Shown one piece after another: positions 25,356 through 34,840 of a stretch of DNA of 64,000 bases. The stretch is from contig JAIKWU010000077.1 of the NCBI GenBank assembly GCA_024684455.1, positions 62,001 to 126,000 on the forward strand, in the 5' to 3' direction. The translations under genes were made by a program, and so were the position numbers. Origin of the DNA: Bacteroidaceae bacterium. Lineage in GTDB: Bacteria > Bacteroidota > Bacteroidia > Bacteroidales > Bacteroidaceae. Positions within the stretch are counted from its first letter, which is position 1. Each line of letters opens with the position of its first letter. Below the pieces are notes generated by a model, which was not told the origin of the DNA, ran no database searches, and worked only from the letters and a program-made list of their open reading frames with translations.

Positions 25356-26371
25356 AGGTAACATACATTTTTCGTCCAAAAGGTAAGGCCTTCAGCATAG
25401 AGCGCGTGTTTTTCCCTATCATGTCTGAGGTAAACCGCTCCGAAGACTTTCATGCAGAAGACTCGTATGCAGAAGTACGCAAAGGGGGCTTCAGGACGCT
25501 TCTCGCCAACATAAAAAAATATACCCGCCTGAGCCGCGAGGGAGGTATATGCCACATTACCTGCGAGGTGCGCTATTGTGGCATTTTCATGGACAGGAAA
25601 CACACTGTCATGACAACACACGACACCATGTCACTGCGCAACCCGAATGCACCATGGTATGCTCGCAAGTATGCCTACTGGATTCAGTTCTACCTTCCGA
25701 TGCGCCGTCTGAAATACCTCACATGTATTTCCGAGGCAACCAAGCGCGAACTTGTTTCCTATTTTCCCTGGGCAGAAAGGAAACTCCGCGTCATAACAAA
25801 CCCCATCGACCCTGCATTTTCATACAAGCAGAAAGATTTTAACGCCGATTGTCCTGTAGTTCTCCACATCGGCACGAAGGCCAACAAGAATCTCGTCAGG
25901 GTGGCAGCGGCACTGAAAGGCCTTACCTGCCACCTCCGGATTGTGGGCAAACTCTCGAAAGAGCATGAAACAGCCTTGAGCGAAAACAACATCGACTATT
26001 CATGTGTATCCAACCTCACCGACGAGGAAATCATACAAGAATACGAAAAATGCGATATTGTGTCTTTTCCCTCGTTATTTGAGGGTTTTGGAATGCCAAT
26101 CATTGAAGCCCAAGCCACAGGCCGTCCTGTCTTAACTTCTAATCGGGAACCTATGAAATCTGTTGCAGCTGGAGCAGCAGTATTAGTTGATCCAGAAGAC
26201 ACGGATACTATTCGCAATGGATTTCAGCAACTCCTATACGATGAAACATTAAGGGATCAATGTATTGCCAATGGTCTGGAGAATGTCAAGAAATACCAAC
26301 CTCAAGCAATCGCACAGCAATATTTAGCGCTTTATCGGGAGATGGAAGCCGATATTAAGAAAAAGAAATAA
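25352..26371 (+). CDS. Glycosyltransferase family 4
   Basis: 339 residues, GT-B fold. Motifs: TTHDTMSLRNP (about 89-99), CISEATKRELVSYFP, and the donor site FPSLFEGFGMPIIEAQATGR near residues 239-260 (E-x7-E). Overlaps the preceding GT2 gene. Base composition changes inside the gene: up to about 26,040 it resembles the GC-richer GT2 upstream; after that it is AT-rich like the genes downstream. This suggests an old recombination junction between the acceptor- and donor-binding halves. The protein itself appears intact. Confidence 0.85.
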   Translation: MKVTYIFRPKGKAFSIERVFFPIMSEVNRSEDFHAEDSYAEVRKGGFRTLLANIKKYTRLSREGGICHITCEVRYCGIFMDRKHTVMTTHDTMSLRNPNAPWYARKYAYWIQFYLPMRRLKYLTCISEATKRELVSYFPWAERKLRVITNPIDPAFSYKQKDFNADCPVVLHIGTKANKNLVRVAAALKGLTCHLRIVGKLSKEHETALSENNIDYSCVSNLTDEEIIQEYEKCDIVSFPSLFEGFGMPIIEAQATGRPVLTSNREPMKSVAAGAAVLVDPEDTDTIRNGFQQLLYDETLRDQCIANGLENVKKYQPQAIAQQYLALYREMEADIKKKK

Positions 26372-26379
26372 GAACAATC

Positions 26380-27141
26380 ATGAATTCTATAAAAAAAATC
26401 ATTTATCAATATGGTATTCCGGCATTAGGTCATTTGTTCGTCTGCAAGAACAAGTACTGTAATGTGATTTATTATCATGACATTGTTCGTGAAGGTGGTC
26501 ATTCTTACATGCAGACCAACCTCTTGCTTTTTCAGCAACAGATGCAATATCTCATCGAACAAGGATACGAAACTCTACGGTTCGACGACTTTGAAGATGA
26601 TGATCTTTTTCGTTACCGAAATAAACGTGTATGCATCGCATTCGATGACGGATGGCTGTCAAATCACGCCGAAATATTTGACTGGATGAAGGAGCGTGGC
26701 CTGAAGTATAATGTGTTCTTAGCGGTCGGCCTCATCGGGAATGATGAACGATATTTAACCTGGGACTTGATTCGGGAGATGCATGAGTCGGGGCTGTGCG
26801 GTTTTGGTACACATACTTATTCACACACAGACTTATCGCATATTGACGTGGCTATTTTTGCAGAAGAAGTGGAAAGGGCTGATGCCCTATTTGAAAAGGA
26901 ATTGGGCTACACACCCAAGGACTTTTGCTATCCCTACGGACGTTTCACAAAGGAATCCATACAACAACTGGCAACTAAGTCAAATTACAGGCGAATCTAT
27001 CTTTCGACCATGTCGTATTCTTATCCGATGGGAAAGGTCGTTGTTATGGGGCGAAATGGGATTTCAAACGATGATGCCTTTTGTGTTTTCAAGAATAAAG
27101 TGAAAGGTTACTTTAACATATTTACTTCGTTAGTACAATGA
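26380..27141 (+). CDS. Polysaccharide deacetylase (NodB homology)
   Basis: 253 residues. The NodB domain shows FDDGW at 88-92 (catalytic base and metal aspartates D89, D90), the metal histidines H145 and H149 in THTYSHTDLSH, and FCYPYGRF. No signal peptide is apparent, so it probably de-N-acetylates a sugar on the cytoplasmic side, perhaps a lipid-linked intermediate. Its stop overlaps the next gene start by 4 bases. Confidence 0.87.
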   Translation: MNSIKKIIYQYGIPALGHLFVCKNKYCNVIYYHDIVREGGHSYMQTNLLLFQQQMQYLIEQGYETLRFDDFEDDDLFRYRNKRVCIAFDDGWLSNHAEIFDWMKERGLKYNVFLAVGLIGNDERYLTWDLIREMHESGLCGFGTHTYSHTDLSHIDVAIFAEEVERADALFEKELGYTPKDFCYPYGRFTKESIQQLATKSNYRRIYLSTMSYSYPMGKVVVMGRNGISNDDAFCVFKNKVKGYFNIFTSLVQ

Positions 27142-27899
27142 CAAGAGTAGTTTTTGTATATGATTGTCGCTGGTCTGGCGATTGTGATGAGAAATTTATA
27201 GACGACTACAATTTCGTGCAGGACCAAGTGTTTCGCGGGCCCCACACACGTGAACGCTTTCAACGTCAGTATTTAGATAATCCTTACGGTCCGTCAGTAC
27301 TGGTAGTTGTGTATCTGGAGGGGAAGCCCGTGGCTGCACGTGGATTATGGAGAAACGATATCGATGGAAAGCCTGCTTATCAGCCTGGGCAAACCTGTGT
27401 TATGAAAGAATGCAGAGGTCACGGTGTTTTTACAGAAATGACGAAAAGAGCAGTCGAACTGCTCCCGAAGGATGTGATTCTATATAATTTCCCAAACCCG
27501 AATAGTTTTCCAGGCTATATCAAAATGGGATGGGTCAACATAAAGCAATACTATTTACGTTTTTTCCGTTCTTCCAAACAGTACGATACCGAACACCCAG
27601 ACATGATGGATGAGACTTATTTTAATTGGTGGGTTAAAGGCCGGCCTGATATTAAATACATGAAACGGAATGGGAATTATTATTTAGTCAGAAAGTATCC
27701 TCGTCCTTTTTGCTATAAAGTGGTAGCCAAAGTAACAAAAGAAATCGCTATCACCTGTAATAAAGCCCCATTATTGGTTATATATTTTTTTCCATCTATC
27801 CATAAGACTTTTTATAACAAAAATACTCAGCCCCTACGTCCTGTCGTTCGGAACAAAGAACTAAATTATGTTCCATTGTGGAAAATAGATGCTATTTAA
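27138..27899 (+). CDS. GNAT-type N-acyltransferase
   Basis: 253 residues. The segment CRGHGVFTEMTKRAVELL has the acetyl-CoA pyrophosphate loop pattern (R-G-x-G) of GNAT enzymes, followed by NFPNPNSFPGYIKMGW, a usual final motif in which the substrate aligns. It follows a deacetylase gene with overlap, so the pair could exchange one acyl group on a sugar amine for another; that is inference. The C-terminal 80 residues have no recognised motif. The stop overlaps the polymerase gene by 11 bases. Confidence 0.65.
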   Translation: MTRVVFVYDCRWSGDCDEKFIDDYNFVQDQVFRGPHTRERFQRQYLDNPYGPSVLVVVYLEGKPVAARGLWRNDIDGKPAYQPGQTCVMKECRGHGVFTEMTKRAVELLPKDVILYNFPNPNSFPGYIKMGWVNIKQYYLRFFRSSKQYDTEHPDMMDETYFNWWVKGRPDIKYMKRNGNYYLVRKYPRPFCYKVVAKVTKEIAITCNKAPLLVIYFFPSIHKTFYNKNTQPLRPVVRNKELNYVPLWKIDAI

Positions 27900-29175
27900 T
27901 GATAAACAAATACTTGATAGAATGACTGTTAAAGAAAAAAGATTTATTTGGATTGCACTTTTCTATATAGCTTACATGATGTTTCCATATGTGACTGTGC
28001 TATTGCCTGTCGCTTTTGTCAGCATTGCAGTATCAGTTTTCCTTGTGCTCCTGTACCCAAAGGCTTTCACTCAGAACTATTTTAAGTGGTTCTTAGTTTA
28101 TATCGTTGTATTATTTGTATATTGTTTGTTTGAGCATCCGTTCCATATTAATGGTATTGGACGCAGCATGAATCTTTATCGCAAACTTTTGATTGAAACT
28201 GCGTGGATACTACCTAATATCATGTTATGCTCCATCATCATGAAATTAAATAATCCGAAAGTGTTTCAAAAACTGGCTATGGGAACTATAATTATATTGG
28301 TCGCGTCATTATTGTTAGTATTTCCTATTGTATGGACAAATGCTGGTATCTTGCGTGAAAACATTCGACAGACAGAAGGAGGTGAAGACGGTATTTGGGG
28401 CCTACCAAGTTATACCGTTATGAGTTGTTATTCATATTTTATTCCTGTCATAGGTTATGGTGTTAAACATTCTCAAAAAAGATTGAGATGGCTTTTTTTC
28501 TTTTTTTTCTTATTATTTATTTATTATATATATAAATCCGAGATTACAACAAGTCTTCTTGCGACGATTTTTGTTGTTTTTTTCATGTTAGTATATCAAA
28601 AAGGAGGAAGAGATAAAAATGTTTTAGCATTTATTGGATCTGTTATTTTACTTTGGTTACTGTATGAGTTTGGAGTCATTCTAACTTTTGTGGACTATCT
28701 CGTTCGCGCTTATGAGGGGACTGTAGCACAAGTCAAACTCATAGAGTTTCGAGGAACTTTGATGGGAGAGGGAGAAAGTGACAATGTCCAAATTCGAGAA
28801 ATGCTTCGAGAGAGATCCTTAGATTGTTTTGCACTTAATCCATTGATTGGTGGGTCACTTGATGTTGGTGGGCATAGTAGTCTAATAGATCGTTTAGGAA
28901 GTATGGGGTTATTGGGGTTCATTCCTTTTGTCTTGATGCTTGTGTATAATGTCAAAACCTGGTTTCGTTTAATGCCAGATAAAGGTACCAAGTTCTTCTA
29001 TTTAAGTGGAATCCTTATTATTTTTGTGTTCCTCTATGAAAAGGGACTTTTCAGCGGACAAGGAATGTTGTTCTTGTTTTTTATATTACCTGTCTGTATC
29101 TATGGAATTCATTATTATATCACGAATGTATCTGACTCGAAAATCATAATACATGACAAATTGGCGAATAATTAA
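27889..29175 (+). CDS. wzy: Polysaccharide polymerase (Wzy/O-antigen ligase-like)
   Basis: 428 residues with about 11 hydrophobic helices, one of them very aromatic (WLFFFFFLLFIYYIYK, about 204-219). The large loop contains NPLIGGSLDVGGHSSLIDRL then GSMGLLGF, the pattern around the conserved histidine of Wzy and WaaL proteins. It would join repeat units on undecaprenyl pyrophosphate in the periplasm. Only such protein in the locus, which is why polymerase is favoured over ligase. AT-rich codon use. Confidence 0.82.
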   Translation: MLFNDKQILDRMTVKEKRFIWIALFYIAYMMFPYVTVLLPVAFVSIAVSVFLVLLYPKAFTQNYFKWFLVYIVVLFVYCLFEHPFHINGIGRSMNLYRKLLIETAWILPNIMLCSIIMKLNNPKVFQKLAMGTIIILVASLLLVFPIVWTNAGILRENIRQTEGGEDGIWGLPSYTVMSCYSYFIPVIGYGVKHSQKRLRWLFFFFFLLFIYYIYKSEITTSLLATIFVVFFMLVYQKGGRDKNVLAFIGSVILLWLLYEFGVILTFVDYLVRAYEGTVAQVKLIEFRGTLMGEGESDNVQIREMLRERSLDCFALNPLIGGSLDVGGHSSLIDRLGSMGLLGFIPFVLMLVYNVKTWFRLMPDKGTKFFYLSGILIIFVFLYEKGLFSGQGMLFLFFILPVCIYGIHYYITNVSDSKIIIHDKLANN

Positions 29176-29181
29176 TTTACT

Positions 29182-30147
29182 ATGACTTTCAGCATTATCC
29201 TCCCAATCTATAACGTGGAAAAATACCTGTCAGCCTGTATTGACAGTATTCTGGCGCAAACATACAGTGATTATGAAATCATTCTTGTTGATGATGGCAG
29301 TACAGACACTTCACCTCAGATCTGCGACCAGTACGCGGGTCAACATTCATGTATTCACGTAATTCATAAACACAATGGCGGACTATCTGATGCTCGTAAT
29401 GTTGGACTTAATTCAGCAAGGGGAGAATATGTTTTCTTTATCGATAGTGATGATTTTTTAATAGATAATACAGTACTCCAGCGCATTGCCAATAAATTGA
29501 CAGATAAACCAGATGTAGTGGCCTTTAAATCCGTCAAATGGTTTGAATCGACGGGGAAGATGGGAGTAAACACAGATGACCTTAGTGTCAGCAGTAACAA
29601 CCTGCTTCCTTATGAGAAATATCTAGAACTGATAGATAAAGACACTTATTCCAACAGTGCTTGGAGTAAAGTAATCAAACGTTCTGTTTTGACTAACAAT
29701 CACGTGGAATTTGAAAAGGGTTTGTTGGGTGAAGATAATGATTGGTATTACAAAGTAATAAGCCATCTCAGTTCGCTTGAACTCATCAATGAACCATTAT
29801 ATGTCTATCGTCAGCGTGCCGGTTCCATCACTAAAACTTATACAAAGAAGAACATGGAACACCTGCTATGGATTATTGAGAAGTGGACAAAATATGTGAA
29901 TGAAGGTGAATTCACAGGAAATAAAGAAGTAATTCGCAATAGTTTGGCTAAGCAATACTGTCATGCTATTATTGGCTATAGTTCATTGAATAACGCAAAA
30001 GAGTTTTTTCCTCGGCTGAAATGCCATAATTACCTCCTTCAATATAGTAATAATCCAAGAGTCAGGACCTTTAGGAAACTGAACCGATGGGTCGGTTTGA
30101 GAGGGACTATTTTGTTACTAAAATTTAGAAAGATGTTCATTAAATAA
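29182..30147 (+). CDS. Glycosyltransferase family 2
   Basis: 321 residues. Starts TFSIILPIYNVEKYLSACID with VDDGSTDTSPQIC and the metal site DSDDF, as in capsular GT2 enzymes. Similar in its first 100 residues to the GT2 at 24366 but different afterwards. Six bases separate it from the polymerase gene and two from the next. Confidence 0.88.
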   Translation: MTFSIILPIYNVEKYLSACIDSILAQTYSDYEIILVDDGSTDTSPQICDQYAGQHSCIHVIHKHNGGLSDARNVGLNSARGEYVFFIDSDDFLIDNTVLQRIANKLTDKPDVVAFKSVKWFESTGKMGVNTDDLSVSSNNLLPYEKYLELIDKDTYSNSAWSKVIKRSVLTNNHVEFEKGLLGEDNDWYYKVISHLSSLELINEPLYVYRQRAGSITKTYTKKNMEHLLWIIEKWTKYVNEGEFTGNKEVIRNSLAKQYCHAIIGYSSLNNAKEFFPRLKCHNYLLQYSNNPRVRTFRKLNRWVGLRGTILLLKFRKMFIK

Positions 30148-30149
30148 TT

Positions 30150-31451
30150 ATGGAGAATTTATCACTGCCCAAAGTCCTGGTTGTGGGTATAAACCCTTGG
30201 CGTGAAGATGGAACGGCCCACACATTGAAAGAAATATTCTCCTGCTGGGATTCGTCCCGTGTGGCGCTGGTATATACAAAGTCGGGACTTCCATATACGA
30301 ACGTGGCCTCACGTTTTTTTCAGATCAGCGAAAACTTGATATTGAAGAACCTTCTGAAGCCATGGAAAAAGATTGGGCAAGAAGTCCAGAGTACCAAAGA
30401 TGTTGACAAAAGTCTTACAGCTGAAGAAGATGCACGTTATGCAAAGGCACATAAGCATCATTCAATGTTGTTAACGTTATGCCGTGAAATCGTTTGGCTC
30501 TTGGGACATTGGCGTGGGAAAGCCCTGAAGAACTTCCTTAAAGACTTTAACCCAGACATGCTTTTTATCCCTATTTACCCCACGGTATATATGGGATGGA
30601 TCCAACGATATATTATCAAAAAAACAAAGAAGCCATTTGCCTGTTATCTGGCAGACGACAACTATTCTTATGACTCGTGTACAGGTTTATTATCTTATAT
30701 TCACCGTTTTTGGTTGAGAAAGAATGTGAAGTGGCTGGCCACTCATTGCAGCCAAATGTATGTAATAGTTGAAAAGGAGAAGGAAGATACAGACAAACAG
30801 TTTGGCACTAATAGCATTATTTTAACTAAGAGTATAGACTTCTCCAATCGGCCATTCGCACCTCATCCATTAAGCAATCCAATCAAGTTTGTATATACAG
30901 GAAGTCTTGTCATCGGACGTGACAAGACATTGGCTATGATTGCAGACGCAATCAATGAAATTAACAAGAATGGCATAAAGGCAGAATTGGAGATATTTTC
31001 TAAAGACGAACCAGAAGCATCTGTCATGTCACGTCTGAACCGAGGAGCATCACACCATCGAGGTTTTATCCCCAGAAGTGAGGTGAATAGAGTTCAAAGT
31101 CAAGCAGATGTGGTGGTTTTTGCTGAGGCTTTGGAAGGTAAAGCTGCGAACATAGCAAAATTGTCATTTTCAACGAAAATAACGGATTATCTTTCTAATG
31201 GGAAATGTATCTTTGCTGTTGGTCGTGATTACATTGCACCAATAGATTATTTTGTTCGTAATGACTCTGCTGTTGTTGCTACAAATGAAAGTCAAATCTT
31301 GGAACAACTCACATATTTGATTAATAATCCATCTGTGATAGCAAAGTATAGCAAGAAAGCCTATGATTGCGCTATTCGTAATCATGAGAAGTCTAAAGTG
31401 GATCAGCGTTTTATTGAGTCCATGATGAATGTATCACGTAATCAATCTTAA
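30150..31451 (+). CDS. Glycosyltransferase-like protein, GT4 group
   Basis: 433 residues. The two halves of a GT-B fold are visible: an N-terminal region starting KVLVVGINPWREDGTAHTLK and a C-terminal one starting FVYTGSLVIGRDKTLAMIAD. The donor-site E-x7-E is not clear: the expected place reads AEALEGKAANIAKLSFSTKI, so the assignment rests on overall layout. It has a central insert rich in Lys and charged residues (about 70-105). The donor is unknown. Confidence 0.72.
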   Translation: MENLSLPKVLVVGINPWREDGTAHTLKEIFSCWDSSRVALVYTKSGLPYTNVASRFFQISENLILKNLLKPWKKIGQEVQSTKDVDKSLTAEEDARYAKAHKHHSMLLTLCREIVWLLGHWRGKALKNFLKDFNPDMLFIPIYPTVYMGWIQRYIIKKTKKPFACYLADDNYSYDSCTGLLSYIHRFWLRKNVKWLATHCSQMYVIVEKEKEDTDKQFGTNSIILTKSIDFSNRPFAPHPLSNPIKFVYTGSLVIGRDKTLAMIADAINEINKNGIKAELEIFSKDEPEASVMSRLNRGASHHRGFIPRSEVNRVQSQADVVVFAEALEGKAANIAKLSFSTKITDYLSNGKCIFAVGRDYIAPIDYFVRNDSAVVATNESQILEQLTYLINNPSVIAKYSKKAYDCAIRNHEKSKVDQRFIESMMNVSRNQS

Positions 31452-31453
31452 AC

Positions 31454-32365
31454 ATGGCTATTGTCTTAACAGACTCGTTGAAGTACTGTCCTAAGTTTCC
31501 AGAAAGAACGCTTGTCAACAACAAAACAATTGAGGGTTTTGATGGCAATCCTGATGTGATTGCAGCATTCTGCTCCCGTGGAATGGCCAAAATTGTATTA
31601 GGATTGAACTTCCCTAACCTAAGAGTTATTCAACTCTTTAGTGCTGGTTATGATGGTATAGATTTGGAACAAGTCAAGCACAAAGGCATCACATTGTGCA
31701 ATGCCTCCAATGTTTATAACATTTGTATGGCAGAATTTGTTGTTTATGCCATGTTAATGAGGGCCAAAAGGTATAACAGAAGTATCAAGAACCATTCTAT
31801 ACGTATTCTCCGCAACTATCATTACCTATCTGAACTTTACGGAAAAACAGTCGGTATCATGGGCTGTGGTAACATCGGTTGCCAGATAGCGAAGCGACTT
31901 GCCGCTTTTGACATGAATGTAATAGGATATGATGCAAAGACCGATCCTAAGCCATTCTTTAAGCATATTTTTGGATTAGATGAGAAAGAACAGTTCGTGC
32001 CACAATGTGACTATCTAGTTTGTTGTCTTCCGTTGATGAAATCAACTGAAAGATTACTCAATAATAGTTGGTTTTCGTTAATGAAAGAATCTATTACCAT
32101 TATAAATGTGGCACGCCCCAAAGTAATCTGTGACGAGGATTTCCTGTATTTTCTGAAAAAGCACTCAAATGCTGTTGCTGTTCTGGATATGTTGGAAAAG
32201 ATTCCAAATCCTATCACAAATCCATACCGGCGTTTGTCTAATGTATTAGTGTTACCTGGTGTTACTGCAGCTTCAGAGGAAAGTATGGAGAGGTTGCATG
32301 CCCTGTTGCTGCGGAACTGGGATAACCTTAAAGAAAATAAAAATCTTCTTAACAAAATAGTTTAG
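31454..32365 (+). CDS. D-2-hydroxyacid dehydrogenase-like protein, active site altered
   Basis: 303 residues. The NAD domain is intact (VGIMGCGNIGCQIAKRL; G-x-G-x-x-G) and the substrate arginine is in INVARPKV. The catalytic pair is not: where the family has DVFEKEP the sequence is DMLEKIP (Glu to Ile), and where it has TPHIAG it is LPGVTA (no His). Either the protein is a divergent enzyme with a different mechanism or it binds NAD and a ligand without catalysis. In a capsule locus its ligand may be a sugar acid or a hydroxyacid substituent. Spacing to both neighbours is 1-3 bases. Confidence 0.75.
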   Translation: MAIVLTDSLKYCPKFPERTLVNNKTIEGFDGNPDVIAAFCSRGMAKIVLGLNFPNLRVIQLFSAGYDGIDLEQVKHKGITLCNASNVYNICMAEFVVYAMLMRAKRYNRSIKNHSIRILRNYHYLSELYGKTVGIMGCGNIGCQIAKRLAAFDMNVIGYDAKTDPKPFFKHIFGLDEKEQFVPQCDYLVCCLPLMKSTERLLNNSWFSLMKESITIINVARPKVICDEDFLYFLKKHSNAVAVLDMLEKIPNPITNPYRRLSNVLVLPGVTAASEESMERLHALLLRNWDNLKENKNLLNKIV

Positions 32366-32366
32366 C

Positions 32367-32990
32367 ATGATATCATTAAGACAATGGATTCATGATATAA
32401 AAGGTTTTATTCAATATGGCGACTTGCCTACTTCTTATTTCATTAAAAGAGGAATGAAAGTGGGGAAGAATTTCAACCGCCAGTCAGGTACTCGTTTGGA
32501 CCCGACCAATTGCTGGCTTATTGAAATTGGTGATGATGTCATAATGGGAAATAAATCTCAAATCATTGCTCATGATTTTTCATTGATGCATCATACAGGC
32601 TATGCTCGTTTTGGGTGTGTTAAAATTGGGAATAGGGTATTTATTGGTGCAAACTCAACGATACTTTTCAATGTAAAAGTTGGAAATGATGTAATTATAG
32701 GTGCAGGAAGTCTTGTTAATAAAGACATTCCTGATGGATATGTTGTAGCCGGAGTGCCAGCGAAAGTTATTTGTAAAACAGAAGACTATATTGCCCGTCA
32801 ATCAGAAAACATAAACAAGGCTGTTCACTTTCAAAAAAAAGACACAAATTATGACGGGTTTAAAATGACACCTGAAATTAAGGAAAGAATGCTTAAAACT
32901 ATCGATAACAGTGATAATGGTTTACTTTATATCCAATTTCGTGACACCCGACATATTATTGGCAGCGATGAAATAGAAAGCGTAGATTAG
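32367..32990 (+). CDS. Hexapeptide-repeat O-acetyltransferase
   Basis: 207 residues. A left-handed beta-helix region runs from about residue 30 to 135, with hexapeptide turns such as IEIGDDVIMG, VKIGNRVFIG, VKVGNDVIIG and the typical end VVAGVPAKVI. The histidine in AHDFSLMHH lies where this family has its catalytic base. A C-terminal extension of about 70 residues is unusual in length. Expected to acetylate a sugar hydroxyl in the cytoplasm. Confidence 0.85.
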   Translation: MISLRQWIHDIKGFIQYGDLPTSYFIKRGMKVGKNFNRQSGTRLDPTNCWLIEIGDDVIMGNKSQIIAHDFSLMHHTGYARFGCVKIGNRVFIGANSTILFNVKVGNDVIIGAGSLVNKDIPDGYVVAGVPAKVICKTEDYIARQSENINKAVHFQKKDTNYDGFKMTPEIKERMLKTIDNSDNGLLYIQFRDTRHIIGSDEIESVD

Positions 32991-34142
32991 ATGAAAAAGA
33001 AAATTTGTGCAATATCGACAATAGAGCAAACGATGGAATCATTTGTGATTCCAGCTATGCGCGTGTTCCAAGAGCGAGGTGACGAGGTGACGCTGATATG
33101 CACGATGTCGGATGAATTTCTGCGGAAATATGCAGGTGAATTTCATTGTATCAATGTGCAGATGAAGCGTGGCATTAGTCTTTCAGATATCTTGCTAAAG
33201 CCATTTGAATTTATTAGCATCTTCTGTCGAGAAAAGTTCGATTATGTACAGTATGCTACGACCAATGCATCGTTCTATGCTTGTCTGCCAGCACGTCTTT
33301 GCGGCATCAAGACTCGCGTCTATTGCCAGTGGGGATTGTTGTACATTGGATTTACAGGACTGAAACGCACAGTGTATAAATGGGTGGAGAAATGGTTGTG
33401 CATCCATGCAACTCATGTCACGGTAGCCAGTAAGAAGAATTTGGAATATGCTGTGGCCGAAGGGCTTATTTCTACCAAGAACTCATCAGTCATCGGCGAT
33501 GGTGGAACCATTGGTGTTGACTTACATGTGTTCGACCATGCCAAGCGTGAAGAATACAAGGAACAGGTATGTCATGAATATCCTCAACTGGTGAACAAAA
33601 CGGTATTTGGCTATGTTGGACGCATAGAGACTGATAAAGGTGTGGAAGAACTGCTTAAAGCTTATCTTAAGATGGGAAGGCATACTACAGCTCTTTTGCT
33701 GATAGGCCCTTTTGACGAATTGCGTAGCGATATCGATTCTGCCACTCTGCAGGAAGCCAAAGCTCGGGAAGACATTATCTTCCACGGCTTCAGTCGTGAG
33801 GTTCCCAAATATATGTCTGCTATGGATGTGCTGGTACATCCGACTTACCGAGAGGGATTCAGTATGGTGATTCAGCAAGGGATGGCGATGGGATGCGCAA
33901 TTATTACCACAGACGTGCCTGGTCCTTCTGAAGTCATAGAAGAAGGTGTGTCAGGTTTATTGGTACCCGACCATACAGTTAATGAACTTGCTGAAGCCAT
34001 GAATCGTTTGAAAGAGGATAAGGATTTACGTCAATGTTTCTCTGAAGCAGGTCTTAAGCGAGTCAAAGAGAAGTTCGAGCGTCAGCACATGCTTGAATTG
34101 ACATATGAGAATCGTATGAAAATGATGAATAAAGTAATATGA
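32991..34142 (+). CDS. Glycosyltransferase family 4
   Basis: 383 residues. GT-B motifs: the acceptor half with EQTMESFVIPAMRVFQERGD, then FGYVGRIETDKGVEELL at about 204-220 and the donor site PTYREGFSMVIQQGMAMGCA (E-G-F-x-M-V pattern). This set resembles the EpsD/Cps-type transferases of exopolysaccharide loci. Its stop overlaps the next gene by 4 bases (34139-34142). Confidence 0.88.
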   Translation: MKKKICAISTIEQTMESFVIPAMRVFQERGDEVTLICTMSDEFLRKYAGEFHCINVQMKRGISLSDILLKPFEFISIFCREKFDYVQYATTNASFYACLPARLCGIKTRVYCQWGLLYIGFTGLKRTVYKWVEKWLCIHATHVTVASKKNLEYAVAEGLISTKNSSVIGDGGTIGVDLHVFDHAKREEYKEQVCHEYPQLVNKTVFGYVGRIETDKGVEELLKAYLKMGRHTTALLLIGPFDELRSDIDSATLQEAKAREDIIFHGFSREVPKYMSAMDVLVHPTYREGFSMVIQQGMAMGCAIITTDVPGPSEVIEEGVSGLLVPDHTVNELAEAMNRLKEDKDLRQCFSEAGLKRVKEKFERQHMLELTYENRMKMMNKVI

Positions 34143-34840
34143 ATGTAGGAATCCATCAACCCGACTACATCCCATGGTTAGGCTTATTCTATAAGATGTA
34201 TCTGTCGGATGTGTTCATCCATCTGGATGATGCACAATACTCTAACGAGGCTGCTCACAATTTCAATACCATCAAGACTTCAAATGGGCCGCTTCGGCTA
34301 AAGTTCCCAGTCGAACAGCACATGGGGGATCTAATCAATGAAGTGCGACCGAAGTACGAATTGAAATGGCGAGAAAAACATCTTCGTACTATTGAGATGA
34401 ATTATGCCAAGGCCAGATATTTCAAAGATGTATATCCTGAATTCCGTGATGTGTTCATGGTTGATTATCCAAATGTGGCAGCGTTGAACATTGCCATCAA
34501 TGAATATATAGCAGGACAGTTTGGCATCAAGCCCAAGTTTGTGAAGTCATCTGATTTCCAGATGACATCTAAGCGTGAGGAACGAGTGATAGACCTGTGT
34601 GTAGCTGTGGGTGGTACACGTTATATCAGTGGGAATGGGGCTCGTGTTTATCAAGAAGAGGAACATTTCACTACAAGAGGTGTGGAACTGACCTATCTGG
34701 ATTATAAGCCTATTACCTATCCACAGGTGTGGAAGGGTTTCGAACCATGTATGTCGGTCATCGATTTTATCTTTAATTGTGGTTACGATTTCGACTTTGT
34801 AATTCAAGAGGTTAAGAGACTCAATGAAGGAAATTGGTAG
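34139..34840 (+). CDS. WbqC-family protein
   Basis: 233 residues. The N-terminus MNVGIHQPDYIPWLGLFYKM and VFIHLDDAQYSN are the signature of the WbqC-like family found in O-antigen and capsule loci. The biochemical role of the family is not established; association with amino-sugar genes suggests help in making or acylating an amino sugar. It overlaps the next gene by 17 bases, so the two are translated together. Confidence 0.85.
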   Translation: MNVGIHQPDYIPWLGLFYKMYLSDVFIHLDDAQYSNEAAHNFNTIKTSNGPLRLKFPVEQHMGDLINEVRPKYELKWREKHLRTIEMNYAKARYFKDVYPEFRDVFMVDYPNVAALNIAINEYIAGQFGIKPKFVKSSDFQMTSKREERVIDLCVAVGGTRYISGNGARVYQEEEHFTTRGVELTYLDYKPITYPQVWKGFEPCMSVIDFIFNCGYDFDFVIQEVKRLNEGNW

